DNA of 64,000 nt, taken from assembly GCA_029783825.1 (NCBI GenBank), contig JAREIK010001468.1, positions 1,488,001-1,552,000 of the forward strand, written 5' to 3'. Source of the stretch: Sapria himalayana (Eukaryota > Streptophyta > Magnoliopsida > Malpighiales > Rafflesiaceae). Below, piece after piece: positions 1 through 14,500 of the stretch. The notes beneath the pieces are model-generated. The model did no database searches. It saw only the letters and a list, made by a program, of their open reading frames with translations, and was not told the origin of the DNA. Both the position numbers and the translations under genes were made by a program. Each line of letters starts with the position of its first letter. The stretch's first letter is position 1.

Positions 1-418
1 TTTGGAGGCATTGGACAAGTAATTTTCAATTCGAAATTATATGCTTTTTGCTTGTTCTTTTTAATTGAGGGCCTCTTGAAAAACATTCCCTCCTGGCTGA
101 AACTGTCATTTGGTCTAAGCTCTTTATGAAGATCATTGCTTTTGTCTCAAATAAATCAGGCATTGGACTACTAATTTGTTTCAACATGTTCTTGATAGTT
201 TTAGTGGGGTAATCTTTTCGCAGTTTCAGCGGAATGCTGTGTTTTACATAATCTCGACATGTTTTCGTGCTTTTCAAATTAGTTGTTGTGTAAGGAGGAG
301 CTGAAGCATGCCAAACAAGCCTGTTGTTTCATAAAAAGTTTACCCATGTGTTGTATCTATCCATGGTGGTGTGCTGTCTCGTATAAACTGAAATGGCCCA
401 TAATGATATGGAAATTAG
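1..418. other. Upstream intron or unassigned sequence
   Basis: This precedes the first recognisable TAF15b-like exon and is probably intron. The minus strand stays open for 83 codons (26-277) with mixed, non-repetitive residues, including CRDYVKHSIPLKL. I recognise no family there and see no flanking splice pattern that would tie it to a gene. Confidence 0.3.
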
Positions 419-654
419 GTTGGGAGAATTAAGCAAAAGAGGGGATACAAAGATCAGTGGCCTTGGAACATAAAGCTGTACACAGATGAAAAAGGAAATA
501 ACAAAGGCGATGGTGTTTTGTCTTATGAAGATCCCTCTGCTGCACATTCTGCCGGCGGGTTTTTTAATAGTATGGAGTAGATTTCATTTTTGCTTGGTCT
601 TAGCCCCGTGCTTCTTTTCACCTTTCCTGATGCAATCTGTAAGTGGGTCAAGCT

Positions 655-686
<32 letters not shown>

Positions 687-3600
687 GTTTTAGATTATGA
701 TATGAGAGGTTACAAGATAAATGTTGCAATGGCTGAAAAGTCAGCCCCTCGACCTCAGTCCTCATATGATCATGGGTATATCATTTAAATTTGCTCCCTT
801 CTACTATGAATCACAAATATTGTTTTTTGATTTATAGCAACTGCTATTTCTTTTTTTTTTTGCTTTCTCAACTGTCTTCAACTTAGAATATGTTTTATCT
901 GGCAATTCCTATCTTCCTAATCTGACAATGCTGCAGATTTTCTCTTTTCAATCTCAGAATAGTGAAAATACAATTGAATGATGATATGTAGATGTTTAGA
1001 AATAACTATTTTACTCATAATGCCAAATGTTAATTGGCTGAAATTCAACATTATTCCTGTTCTTGTTTGTTTATTTATTTTATTTTTATGTTATTTTTTT
1101 ATGTCTCCGATTGAAGTACTCAGCTTGTTGATTGTTGCAATCCGTTTTGCCTATTTTATATGAGTGTGTATGTATGATGGTGATCATTGAGCATTATTGT
1201 ATTTTCTTCATTTTTCGCATTAAATCTATCATGATTCCATAGTCAGCTTAGGGTTGAGTTTGTGTCAAAGTGTACAATGCACAATATGCAAGGATTTCGC
1301 AAGGGTTGGTGCACAGAATGAGCACGATGTCAGTGTGCATGATTTCCTTAAGTTTGTAGTAACACTGTGCAAGGTTGCATGCAGGAATTATGCAGTGTTA
1401 ATGCACAGAATTTGCCCAGACCTGACATTTTTGAAACTGCTTGGGGAAGCTAAATTAGTGGGTGTGTGCAAATTCTGAACTTTCACTACCCAGAAGTTCC
1501 TGATTTGCACAACTTTTCCTAACTTTTGAAATTTATTTTTTGGTGTAAATCTTAGCAGCTTTATTTCTAGAGGAATTAGTATGGATTATTCTAGTAGAGG
1601 TAGAGAGAAGAGTCTCAATTCTATGTATACAGTGTAGGGGATGAGTTATATCAAAGATAATTGTTAGATATTATTTCTAGAAAAAAGATCGAAAACTTTA
1701 TACGATTTTGAAATAGATGATAATGAAGTTACCTAGAAAATTTACAGAGTTTATTCACTATTATATTTAATAAGAAGGAATATAAAAAATCTATTTTTAA
1801 GTAGAGGTGTCAAGTGAGTAAGGTTGCCTTGGGGTATGTATGACATGAGACACATCCTAAATTAGTCATCCTAGGCATGATCTGGAACAATCCAGTACCA
1901 TGCTTGTACTTGGACTCGAATCGGCTTGAGGCACGACTCATATCATACTGTGATGTAGCTAGTAGTATCTCATATTGAGCCAGGCATGATTTGCATGCCT
2001 ATCCCAGTGGCACATTCCACCGGCATGGTGACCTATGATTGGACGTGTCATGGGTCATGGCTTGTTGGGTAACCATCCATCTGGGCTAGATTTATTTAAA
2101 ATAATAATCCTAACGACTTAATTCAAGATTAGTTTACATGGCCACTTGTTTGAGGCCTTCGTGGCTTGACCAAAGTTGGCTGCCTGTTATATTTTTATAT
2201 AATGAACAACTAACTCAGCAAAAGTGATGTGCCATGCCCATCACTTTCTTTGCCTTAAAATTGTTTTTTTAATGAAGCTATTAGTTTGTGTCATACAACT
2301 ATATACAAATGCAAATTATTAGATGATTATTGGATTTTGACCATATAAGTTATAAAAAAAATTTTAAAATATATAAAAACATAAATTTATAATTTTATAA
2401 TTTTATTTTATATTTCTCTGAATCTTTTCATCTCTCATGACTCTCTTATTTTTTTCTCAAGTGTTTCTATTTTTATAATTTTTTAATTGTTATATTTAAT
2501 TTATGCATATGTAGTGTAGGTTGTAGCTAGATATTTGAGTAAAAGTCAGAGTTGATATAAATGAAAGCTGGCTATAACAAAGTGGTTGTTATTATAGCTT
2601 ATATTTTTTTAATTATTTGTAAGTTTGTTATTAATTTTATTTATATATTAGAAAAAATAACAAATAATGATATTAAATTTGACATAAATATAAATAATGA
2701 TGATAATTTTATCAAAATATCTGAGATTAAAATTATGTTTTCTTTAATAACATCGATCCAAACTTATTTGTTGTTTAAAACATAAAAAAAGTAGATAAAC
2801 TTTAGTAGTATGACCTTATTTTAAAATAATAAAAAATTAAAATTCTTGAGTTATAAAAAAATAATGTATTAAATTTTAAGCAAACTCAACTCAGTGGTGA
2901 GATCTTTGAAATTGAATCTAGCTAAGTTTCCTTGATTCTTTTTCATATATTATAATAATTTTAAAAGAAAATATATGATCAAAATAATTATTATCATGAG
3001 TCTTTCAATTATATATATGAAGGATTATAAGATAATAAATATATAGACTTAATTTTGATCTTTTTATCATATAATTAATAGGTCACAATTTAAAATAATA
3101 TAATAGAATATTATAAGTTGAAAAAATAATTAATAATTAATAAAATTTGAAGATATAGTGAAAATGATATTAATGATATATAATATATAGACTAGTTATG
3201 ATAATGTATTTTCGCATGCCTCGCTCCCAATTATATAGATTTAAAATGAAAATTTAATAAAAAATTTTAAATTTTCGTAGATATTTTTTATTCTTATGAT
3301 GGTGTTGTCATATATGTGTGTATGACGAGATTTTTTATAAAATATTATATTTAAAATAAAATATTTAGTATTAATTTTGATAATATTTTTAATATTAGAG
3401 TATCTATTAGTATGTTTATAAAAATTATTAAAGATGAGTCGTTATTTAAAATTTTTCATGTTAGTTATATGTGTCACATAATTACTTGAATAATATATGT
3501 GAAAATAAAAGTTATTTTTCAAGTATCAGTAAAAATAAGAAATTAATTAAAATATCTTAGTTCATCTAATAACTAATAATAGTTTAGTAATTATTATTTG

Positions 3601-6600
3601 TCAGCAGACCTAAAAGAGATAATTTTAAATGGATATAAATTATCATTGAAATTATACATATTTAATATTGAAGTCATGTGTTGACTATTAATGTATTATA
3701 TTTGATTTTGTTAATAATAAGAGTGACAAATTTTTATTATATTTTTTTTATATGAGGTATGATTTTTTTTTATGAAATTTTTTAAAATTTTTATGATATG
3801 ATGAACATGTGTCCATTTGTGTATATTTTTATCATATACATTATACTTATGTGCATATGTAACTTTAATTATATGTTTAGCAAATATAAATGTCACAATA
3901 TCTTTAGTATCATAACTATTGATGTGAAAATTAAATATTTAAAATACTTATCCTCCATTATAACTTTGTATTGCTTAATTATTTGTATGGATCTAAAAGT
4001 TAAGATATAAGAAATATTAAATATTTGGATATATATATTCACGTGCATAAAACATGAACATCAAATTGAAAGTTGCATTCACAAAAAATTAATTAATTAG
4101 TTTACTTATTATGATAATTATAGTTAGACTTTGAGTATGGACATAAATATTATTTTTAAATATGATTCTTCTTTTTGTTATCCAATGATAAATAATGGGG
4201 TGGTTTGTTAAATATGAGCAAATTATTTTAATAATTTAATAATGATTACTATTTTATTATATCATATGATGATAATAAGAATATAAATATTTTATTTTAA
4301 TAAAAATATATATAAATTCAATAATCTTGTGTTATATAAGATGATATATGATATATTTATTCTTTTAATTTATTGCATAATATTGGAATCTATTTTTTAC
4401 GTGATATTTAATTTTATTTTAGATAGCAGATTCAAATTGTAATTAGATCTCATAAAGTTATTTGGATACATGAAAGACTTAAAAGATTTAAGGTTGAATA
4501 TTCAAGATAAGATGTAATAAATTATGACGAATGATGATTTATAAGACATGGAGATTTTAGATATTGAGGTTATTACTAGCAATACTTTCAGATGTATATA
4601 TGATGATGATATATATATATTTGTATTTGTACTATCATATCATACCTTTTTATGACACATAATTTTTAATTTTTTTTTCATTCAAATCATATTGTTATTA
4701 TTTTTTTATTTCTCCTGATTATGTTATTATATTATTTATGATCTTATGAGTTATGTTTTATTATATTATAAATGTGTGTGTGTGTATATATATATATATC
4801 ATATTTGGTTTTGATTGTGGAATGAAATACTTTTTTTTTCATTAAACATTTTTTTATTTAAGGTGAATTTTAAAATTTTAATTATTTATTTATTTTTAGT
4901 ATATTTAAATGTTATTTTTAATACATAATAAAATAAAAAATTAAAAATTTAAAATATTTTAATTGAATTTATGCCCAAAAATAGACACAATTTGGCATGG
5001 CCGATCACTACTATGGGGCCAAATGGGTCATACTTGGTTTGATGATTTGGTAGTACCACCATGCCACACTTGACACGATGACATCACTAGGCCACAGAGA
5101 ATTGGATGTGCCGGCATGACATGACATTCATGATATATTTGTCTTAAGAAAATAACAAATCATTTTTAAGGTAGTTTCATAAATTTTTATTTTAGACTCA
5201 TTGATTATTGACATAAGAGCTGATAATTATATTATTGGTTATTATATTTTATTCGTAGTTATTTTTATTCTGAAAATATTAGTATAAATAATGTTAAATG
5301 TTTAAAAGTTATTGATTATGATATTATTTAGTTAATAATCAAATTTTTTTTTTTTATATTTTAGGTTTTACTTTTGTTTTTCTTATTCCTAATTGTTTTT
5401 AAAGTTTATTTTCTTTGATTTGTTTTTACATATAATTTAATTATTATATTATTTTTATTTCTACTTATATTTTTTTGTATGATCAAAATATTTTGAAAAA
5501 AAATTTTATTTAAAATTAATTAGGACAAATTATTTGTTTTCTCGTTTATGATAAAAATTTGTTCTAAATATTTTTGCTTTGCATTATTTATTTGTGTATT
5601 CTCATTTAGATTATATATTATTAGCTAAAATAAGAATATTTTATTCTAATTTTAATAGTATCTTAATTTTATAGTATAAGATATATTAGTTTGAAAATTT
5701 TATTAAAACTTATTGGCCAACATGCTAGTTTGATATGAGTAGAAACTTATTTAATTTGATATATTTAGTTGCATGAGTATTTAGTAAAAATGTGAATATG
5801 GAGAAATTTATATATTTTATTATTTTTATTGATTACTATATGAAATATACATCGATATATTTGTTTCGAGCTAGATTGTAAGTTTTTTTTTATTTTAAAT
5901 TTTTTTATCAAATAATATAAATTAATTTGATAAAAATATTAAAAAATTAAGAAATAATAATTTAATAGAATATGCATTAAAGTTAGATCGATTTAATACT
6001 TATATGAATGATAAGATTATATATTAGATTTCATGTGCTAACATACCTTAAAAGAATACAATTACTCTAAAGAAAAATAGATATCTGATTAAGATATCAT
6101 GAATACTTAAAATAAGAACGAGTTTTAAAATATTAGATATCTGATTAAGATGTTGGATGTATTTTTTTGTTTTTTCTTGGTGTATACTCTTTCATATTCT
6201 TCAATATCAAGGAAAATTATTTATATTATTTTTTATATTCTTTTATCACTTATTTTATCTTGTTTGCTCTATATTATGAGACAAATTGGTATTTTGGGCC
6301 TTACGTTGTGGCTTCATTAGATATTCTAGTATTCAAAAAAGATTCAAATATTTTTTTACTAGAGACTAGTATATTATTAGTGCAAATAATATATTTTATG
6401 AATAAAACTTCTTTTTTAATTAGCTTATTGAGAGTGAATGTATTTGTACTTGAATTTATTATTATTATTTTATTATTTTTAATCTTGTCGTGACTATTAA
6501 TTAGTAGAGAAAATTACTTGTAAATTATATTTGATTATGTTGGTATTTATTATGATATTACTCTTATAAAATTATGATATCTACTAACAAATTTAAATCA

Positions 6601-9600
6601 TGTAGAGTATAATGAGTGAAATTTCTCATGTAGGCAGATCATGCTTAGATAATATTGTAGTATATGAGTCTTTTACAGTACAGATTTTGAGTTGGTAATT
6701 AGTAGACTTGACCTCATGGGATGTCTATATCATAAGAGAGAGATATGTCCTTTCTTTGACTAGAGACGAGACTATCAATTACTTAGATGATCCTACAATT
6801 AGGTTTTTTAATCTTGACCTTCTGATTGCTCTATAGAAAGAATAAAAAAGTAGTACTCCGCATTTGATTTAACAAGTTTATCATATTCTCGTTTTATTTT
6901 GTTTATCTATTTCATTACTAATCTTGATGGTACTAGTATATCGTCTTTTTTTGAGGTATTGTCTCATTCAATATGACATTAGGTCATGATTGAAGAGATT
7001 TATGTCCTTCACTTGAATAGAACTTATGAACTAATTCTACAATATTTGGAAAGGTCCATTATTAGTTTTAGTTGGTTAATTGTGGAAACATGTTTAGATG
7101 AAAAAGTAAAATATCTTAAGATAAAACTTGTAGTAAGCTAATTTTTTTAAATATTTGGGGTGAAATATAAGAAAATTTTCTTTTTAGTGGTCAAGATAAT
7201 ATTTTTATAAAATTTTCTTTCTTTTGTAGTATCTCATAATTAGAGAAAATATTAATTAGACATGAAAAATATTTTTTTTTGTGTTGACTTTGAGTATAAG
7301 ATGTACATGAAACAATCAAATGAGTTTTTAGCATCATAGTCAGATTTAATTTATAAATTATAAAAGGTATTGTATGATTTTAAGTAGTTATTGAAAGTTT
7401 GATTTATGAGATTTTATAGTCAATTATCATCTTTGCCAATTATTTGCTTTTGTTAGCCATGCTAGCATAAAGTCTAGATTTTAGGCTGCCCTATCACCCT
7501 ATCCGCTGTACTTGTTCTGGCAGCTTATCCATGCTTGTCTGGGTTAGCTGTGAGTTGAGCCAGGCACTAAATTGTGCTTGGCTTGGTCGTGCTGGTTTTT
7601 ATCTGACATGAACCAGACCTTGCATGACTCAACACTACGAGTGCCTCAGCTGGGCCATGTCGTTCTTGCTGCCCATGTCAACTTGATCTGTAGTTTTGAA
7701 CGGTGTTCTGTTAGGCACGACACGGTGGCTATATTGAGGCCGAAAAAAATTTGTCTCGTGCTAGCCCTACGCGACTTAAAATGATATCTCCACTATGACC
7801 AGATCAGATATCACATATGTTATTAGTATAATTAGTTATTTTTAGATTATTTTTGGTAGATAAACCTAGATTCAATTCTTTGCTTTCTGAGGTATTAGCA
7901 TGTGCAAAGTGGAGGTCTATAATATGGTTTTGTACTTTTCCTCGAGGTGATATTAATTTTTGAAAAAACACAATATTGACAATTATTTCAAAATTTTGTT
8001 TAGAAATAAATTTCAGAGCAATAATAACAGTCACTTGTGAGTTGTTTCTGCATTAATTCTTTCCCAATCCAATTAAAAAGTTATTTGTAGCTACTTTGCA
8101 AAAGTCATGATGAAACAAAATTCCCCAATAAGCTTAGAGTTGTTTGATAATCTGGGAATAAAAAGCATGTCTGATCATCTCTTCAGCAATTAGCTTGGGA
8201 GTTGCTACAAATAACTTCATTAGTAGACCTCTAGTCCTCTGCTGCCTTGTGGGTACTAAAAAACGGTAGCACCACATATAATCTGTTCTGCAGCATTGGT
8301 CCTTCAAATTGATCAACTTCCAGGTGTTGTATGTTAACTTTGATTCAATAACGAGAACCAACAACAATATCCTAAATGTCAAATGTGACTGGTTTATGGC
8401 TTACTCATTCACACAATAATGTAGCTAGTGACTCATTAGGAGAGTGACTCTTATTCTTGATCATTTTGTGTAAGGTATGCCAATATCTTTCTTCATAGTC
8501 AAGTCTTAGACTAGTGACAAACTCTTAAAACTTAATAGGGTCATCTTAGAGTTGTCAATTAGGCTGAGCGTCCTGGGCATGACATGAAACACAATCCTCC
8601 TGGGTTGTGCTAGGCTATGTTGCACGGATATGCCTAGGAACTGTCGTGTCCACGTGTTGGACACGGAGACACGGGTCGGACACGGCGACACGGGTCAGAC
8701 ACGGCAACACGGGTCGGACACGCGTCGGATACGTGTCCAATACGCCACGTGGCGTATCGGATACACTTCGGAGATTTATCCGACGCGTTGTTCGGAAACA
8801 TTCGTCGTTTACCAACTGACGCGTTTTTACGATTCTAACGCGTCGGAAATATACTATATATTAACGATTACTCCTACATCTCCAATAAATTGAGGTGCAC
8901 ACCGTCGGCAGTGATTTGCCGATAAACCGATTGTGGGAAATAGTTGTCAATTGTCATTGCGTCAAACGGGGAGAGGAGGAGCACACCGTCGAGGTGCCGA
9001 TAGTATTTAAGGTAACCTAATTCTATAAAGGGAAGGGGGGTTTTTGGAATCTGTATCGGGAGGGGGGAGAGTTCGAAAATCAAAATTGTAAAGGGAGGGT
9101 GGGGGGGGGTTTAGGAGGGGAGGGGGCGGGGTGTTAGAGGGTTAAAATTTTTTTTTACATTATTTTAAAATACAGTATTTTAAATTATTTTAAAATACAT
9201 AATATTTATAATTAATAATTTTTATTTCAAATTTTTTTTTATCATGACGTATCCTAGTCGTATCCGTATCCTAGTTTTTTAGAATTTGTCGTGTTTCCGT
9301 ATCCTGCCGTATCGTATTCCCTTATCTGTATCCGTGTCTGTGCAACATAGGTGCTAGGCATGATACGACATGGTCTAGAACTGTACCTGGACTTGGGTTG
9401 GACTAGCCCGAGTCTTAGCTCTTGTCGTGCTGGACCAGAGGTAATCGTACTCGTGCAGGGATTGTTGGAATGGTTCACCGGCACGGTAAACTTAGCTTGA
9501 GAACGAGAAATCATGAATTGGGCTTATGTTTTATTGGTTATTGGGAAGTCTGTGCAATCCAATTGGCTTGCTTGCATCTTGCTTGGCCCCATGGTAAATG

Positions 9601-11545
9601 ATTTTTTTTTAATTGTTAATTAACAATTTTTTACAAATCTGCCGTGTGGTGGGTTTTTATAATGATACTAGCCACGTGCATGGCCCTAGCAAGCACCATG
9701 CCAGCCACAACGTATCCAAGGCTCTGAGGTCTTAGCTTTATTTTGATTGGCTATAGCCTTTTTGGCTAATGCCTGTACAGTCTGTATTCGGCTATTGGGC
9801 CGATTGGCATAGGTCGATGTTGTGATTGCTGACTCAATGCTGAGGGAAGAATTGAGATTGAGGTCAGATATCATTGAGATCTATTATCTCTTCTTGTATC
9901 GAGTATAATATTGAAATTTATTTATTTTTTTATTATAATCAAATATTATTTCAAATAGGAAATCAAGATTGAGGTCAGATATCATTGAGATACTTTCATG
10001 TTTGAAGGATTGAGAAGATTTGAGGTTGAGCATCCAAGATATGGCTTGAACAAAAGTTTATGAACTACTGATAGATAATGACTCGTTGGATTCGGAGAAT
10101 GTTAAGACCATTGTTAGCTATACTATTATATGTCTGCATGATGATGATGATTTGTATATAGACACCGATTGATATTGAGATGGATGATTGTTATTTTATT
10201 TTTGTATGGTAGATTTTTTTTATTATTTTTATTTTAAATAATTATTATTTTTGTTTATCATTTTTTTGGTTGATTTCATACTGGATATTATTTTCATTTC
10301 TTACACATGTCGAGTATTTTATATCATTATTTTTTTCTATATTTTTTTGTATTATGAATTTGTGATTTACATATTTAAAATCAAAAATAAGCTCAACTTA
10401 GTTCTCAGCATGACCTTTCCTGATTCTGCCTAGACTTGTGTCGGTCGAGCTGTGCCATGCCAGGAAAAACAAACTTCATGCCGTGTTGGGCATGCCTAGT
10501 GGTATTGTGCAATGGCAGACACCCTAACTATTGTTGATGCCAATGATGGATGTGCATGTTTGATGATTTTGATAACAATACATAAAAATACCATGCATAT
10601 GTATGATGAATCATTGGGTAAAGATCAAAGTAATCAAAAATACTATAAAATCTATATGTTAGATGAGTTGATCATAAGAATTATATAATAAAATTTATCA
10701 ATAATTAAAAATTTTATTTAAATACTATGAAAATAGATATGATAGTTGTAGCGGGCCTCCTAGCTTAAAGATTGATTTTATATTCGAAGATAATGATTTT
10801 TTTTATTCAATTAGCTTGGGGCAAATATTGATATGGTTTGTTAAATATTTGTTAGATGTGTAGATATTTAGATTTTAATAATTATTTTATTCCGTCTCAT
10901 AATGATATATGTAATTTTAACATATTGATTTATTAAAAATTATATGTTTTTTTTTGTCATATAAAATGACATATGATCTGCATAATCTTCTAGTGTTTAG
11001 TATATAATTAGAATCTATTTTTTATTATTGTGAATATAATTTCAAATTTATGATTAAAATGTTGATTAGATATTATGAAAATTTTGGTATACTTAGAGGA
11101 TTGAGAAGATGTGTGAATGACTCTTTAAGTGCTAGAACTAGATGATAAATTACATGTTGAAATTGAAATTTTGAGTTGTGAAATTTAGGTCCATTTAGTA
11201 TTTATTAAAGTTCAAACTTAGATAAATATTTGTTAGTTGTTAAGATATTTAGATATTTATAATTATTTTATTTTGTTTCATAATTTTTACATAGAACTTT
11301 ATATTGTTGGTAAATATAATATTATTTTTTCTATAGAACTTTATAATCATAATTTGTTTTTTATTCATGTGAATATCTTTTTAAATTTAGTAATAAAATT
11401 TTAATTAGATATTATTGATATGCTTGAATATATTTTATTTTATTTTTTTAATAATATTATTTATATTATTTTTTTAAATTGCATATGTTATATTATATAC
11501 TTGTCTCTCTCTCACTCTCTCTCACTCTCACATACACACACACAC

Positions 11546-11576
<31 letters not shown>

Positions 11577-14500
11577 AAATATATAATATACAAATCCAAT
11601 CTAGGCATTACCCTTGGGTTGTTCCAAATCCAACCCATGCTTGCTTGGGTTCTTTCCAACCTTCCATCCTGGGCTAGCATGGGGATAGGAGCCCCTCGAA
11701 TCAATGCATATAGTAGACACTACAAGAAAAGATGCCACTCTAGAGATAAGTGAGAATTATTTTTTAACTCTTATGTTATTGACACAAGAGTCAATAAGTA
11801 CATTATTGATAACTTCTCTTTTTACTATAATTTCTTTAAATTTATTGAATGTGATAATATTCAATGATATATCATCTAAAATTGTTAGCTATGATAATAT
11901 TTAATTTAATTATTTATTTTTTTATATGTTCTATTTATTTATGATTTCCTAGTTAGCTTATTTTTTTGTTAATTATATTTTTAGGTAATTTAATTATGAC
12001 TTTATTTTCTCTTAAATTGATGTTTATTTATAAGATTATAAAGATTTGAATAAGATTTTACTTATAATCGAGTAGGGTAAATTTTATGTTTTTACTTCTA
12101 TGGTAAAATATTTCATCAGTTATTTAAATGTCATTGATTTATTACTTTGTCATCTTCGACTTACTCATTACTATTAAAGTTGATAATATTGAATCTTAGT
12201 GTTATAAATTTATTAACTATAGGCTGTGAGGCATGTTAGTTTAAAAAATCATATTAGTGATTCCTATCATGTTTGTCAGAGTTGTGTAACTAATGATTCA
12301 TTTGATCTAATACACTTAGATATATGAATATTGAACAAAGCTGAGACATAATGGGGATTAAAATATGTTACTACTTTTATTAATGATTATATGTGCTTAA
12401 TTATTTTTTTTTATTTTAGATTATGTGTATTTTTTTAATATTTTAGTTATTTCATAAAAAAAATACAAAAATTATTTTAATAAAATATTTAAAAAAAAAA
12501 TAAGAGTGATTATATTAGAATATATAATTGATATTTTAGTATTTATTGTACTGATCATGACATGTCGATGAATTTTCACAAAAAGATGTAAAAAATAAAT
12601 AAATAAATTTTTGATTAAATTATTTAAATACTTCTCTTTGGTAGACATATTGCAAAGTAGTTTTGAGATGTGATTTTAGTCACAAATAATTTTATTAATT
12701 AGATATATTTTTGTCTTTCTTTGTTATCTATCATTTCAGATTTTATATTTTAAATTTCATCAATTTCTGATACAATTTTAGTGAGTTATTTTTTTTAAGC
12801 AAAACTCTTTTTTTTTAAAGAGTCGAGAAGAGTAAAAGTTCCTAAGATAATCAGAAATTATAATTTTTAACTACTTTTCTGTATTTTGTATTGTGACTTC
12901 AATCAAGTGCGAGGGTCACCTATTTGTTGCACATGAATTTATTAGTTTACTTCATGATGACATTCTTATGAAGCTATCATTCTTCTGAAGAGAGCAAGAT
13001 TTTCCATGAGTGAGTTTTTCTCGAGCTCAAATAATTTGTTAGTTTAAAGGTCTATTTTATCTTTGATTTAGAATGAGACACAAATTGAGAGACTTGATCT
13101 TCCATTCTTTTACTTTTTTTATTTCTCATGAAAGGTTTAATTATATTCAGGTCCATTTTTGAGTTATTATCACAACAAGGATGATACTATGTAATGTTGA
13201 AAGGATATATCTACTCTTATATTTTGAGAATTGGGAGCTAGTTCCTTGGCTTTTGGGAAGGCTTGGTTCTGTGCCAGAGAGTTATCCTAGATATTTGATA
13301 TAAATTATTATCATACTTTCTATCAAGCAAATATGATGCCTTTCAATCATAATTTTTATTACTGGAAATGATGAGTAGAGAATTATTCAACTCAAAGAGT
13401 ACTTTCAATCATAATTTTAGATGAATGATCTAGGAGAGATCTAAATATTTTCTTTGGAGCGAGATTTTCTACTTGGGGTAGTATGTTGATGTGATGATAA
13501 ATATCTTTCTCCAAAAGTAGTAAACCCTTGGTGCGAGGCTCATCGGAAAACTTCTCTAATTTTTAGGGGTGTGGTTGTTGAGATATCAATCTCTTATGGG
13601 TCCCACAGTAATCGTGAGTAGGGGTGTCAAACGGGTTAAATGGGTGACTGGTGAAAAATATATAAACTCGTATACGACACGTTCAATAAATGGGTAAAAA
13701 ATTGAAGTACGAACATGAACCATTTAATAAATGGGTAACTCGTTTATAACTCATTTAACACGTCTAATTTTAATCAGTTGGGTTCGGTTGTGTCAAGTTA
13801 ACACGATAAATTATTCATTTGACCCATTTAACACGGTAAATTATTTGTTTAATCATTTATCTGTTTATTTAAATGTGTAAACAAGTTAGCATGTCTCACT
13901 CGAACACGACCCGTAAATAAACGTGTTAAATGGGTTGACCCGTTTATCACTCGAACATGTTTAGGTCTCACCCAAACCTGTTTAATCAGTGGTTAATCGT
14001 GTCGTATTGAATTTTGACAGGCCTGATCGTGAGCCTTGTATATTGTTATGACTCTTGAAAAGATTTTTTATTTTAGGAGAGAGATTATGTGGTTGTGTTC
14101 TACTCGTCTATATGATTTTTTTTAAAGGTGACTTAATTATTTATGTGAAAAATCAAATAAAAATTTAAGTATTTAATTATAAGTAGGTTAATAATAATTT
14201 ATATTATTAATATAGTTTATTATATTAAAAAATTTTTATGATAAGTTCATATGAATGTAATTATAATCAATTAATTGTAATTTAAAATCCAATTTGTCAT
14301 AACAATCTCACAAATGTGTTAAATTAAAAAGAACAACAAAACTAAAAAGTAAATCAATAAATATGTCAGTAGCATAAGATAATATATAATAACAAAAAAC
14401 TAAATCAATAAATATGTTAGAAGGATAAAATCTAATTAAAGAATATCTAAATTGAATATTTATGAGGATTTAGAAGAAGAAATGTACATGAGCTTGACTT

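Noticed and set aside
6167..6493. 108-codon hydrophobic frame resembling a membrane protein
   Set aside because: A+T-rich, Phe/Ile/Leu-only composition, and embedded between integrase and RT segments of a copia relic.
8641..8735. GACACGG repeats considered as a satellite or protein-coding repeat
   Set aside because: They form one arm of the MITE 8615-9350, and similar words recur in its relative at 61622.
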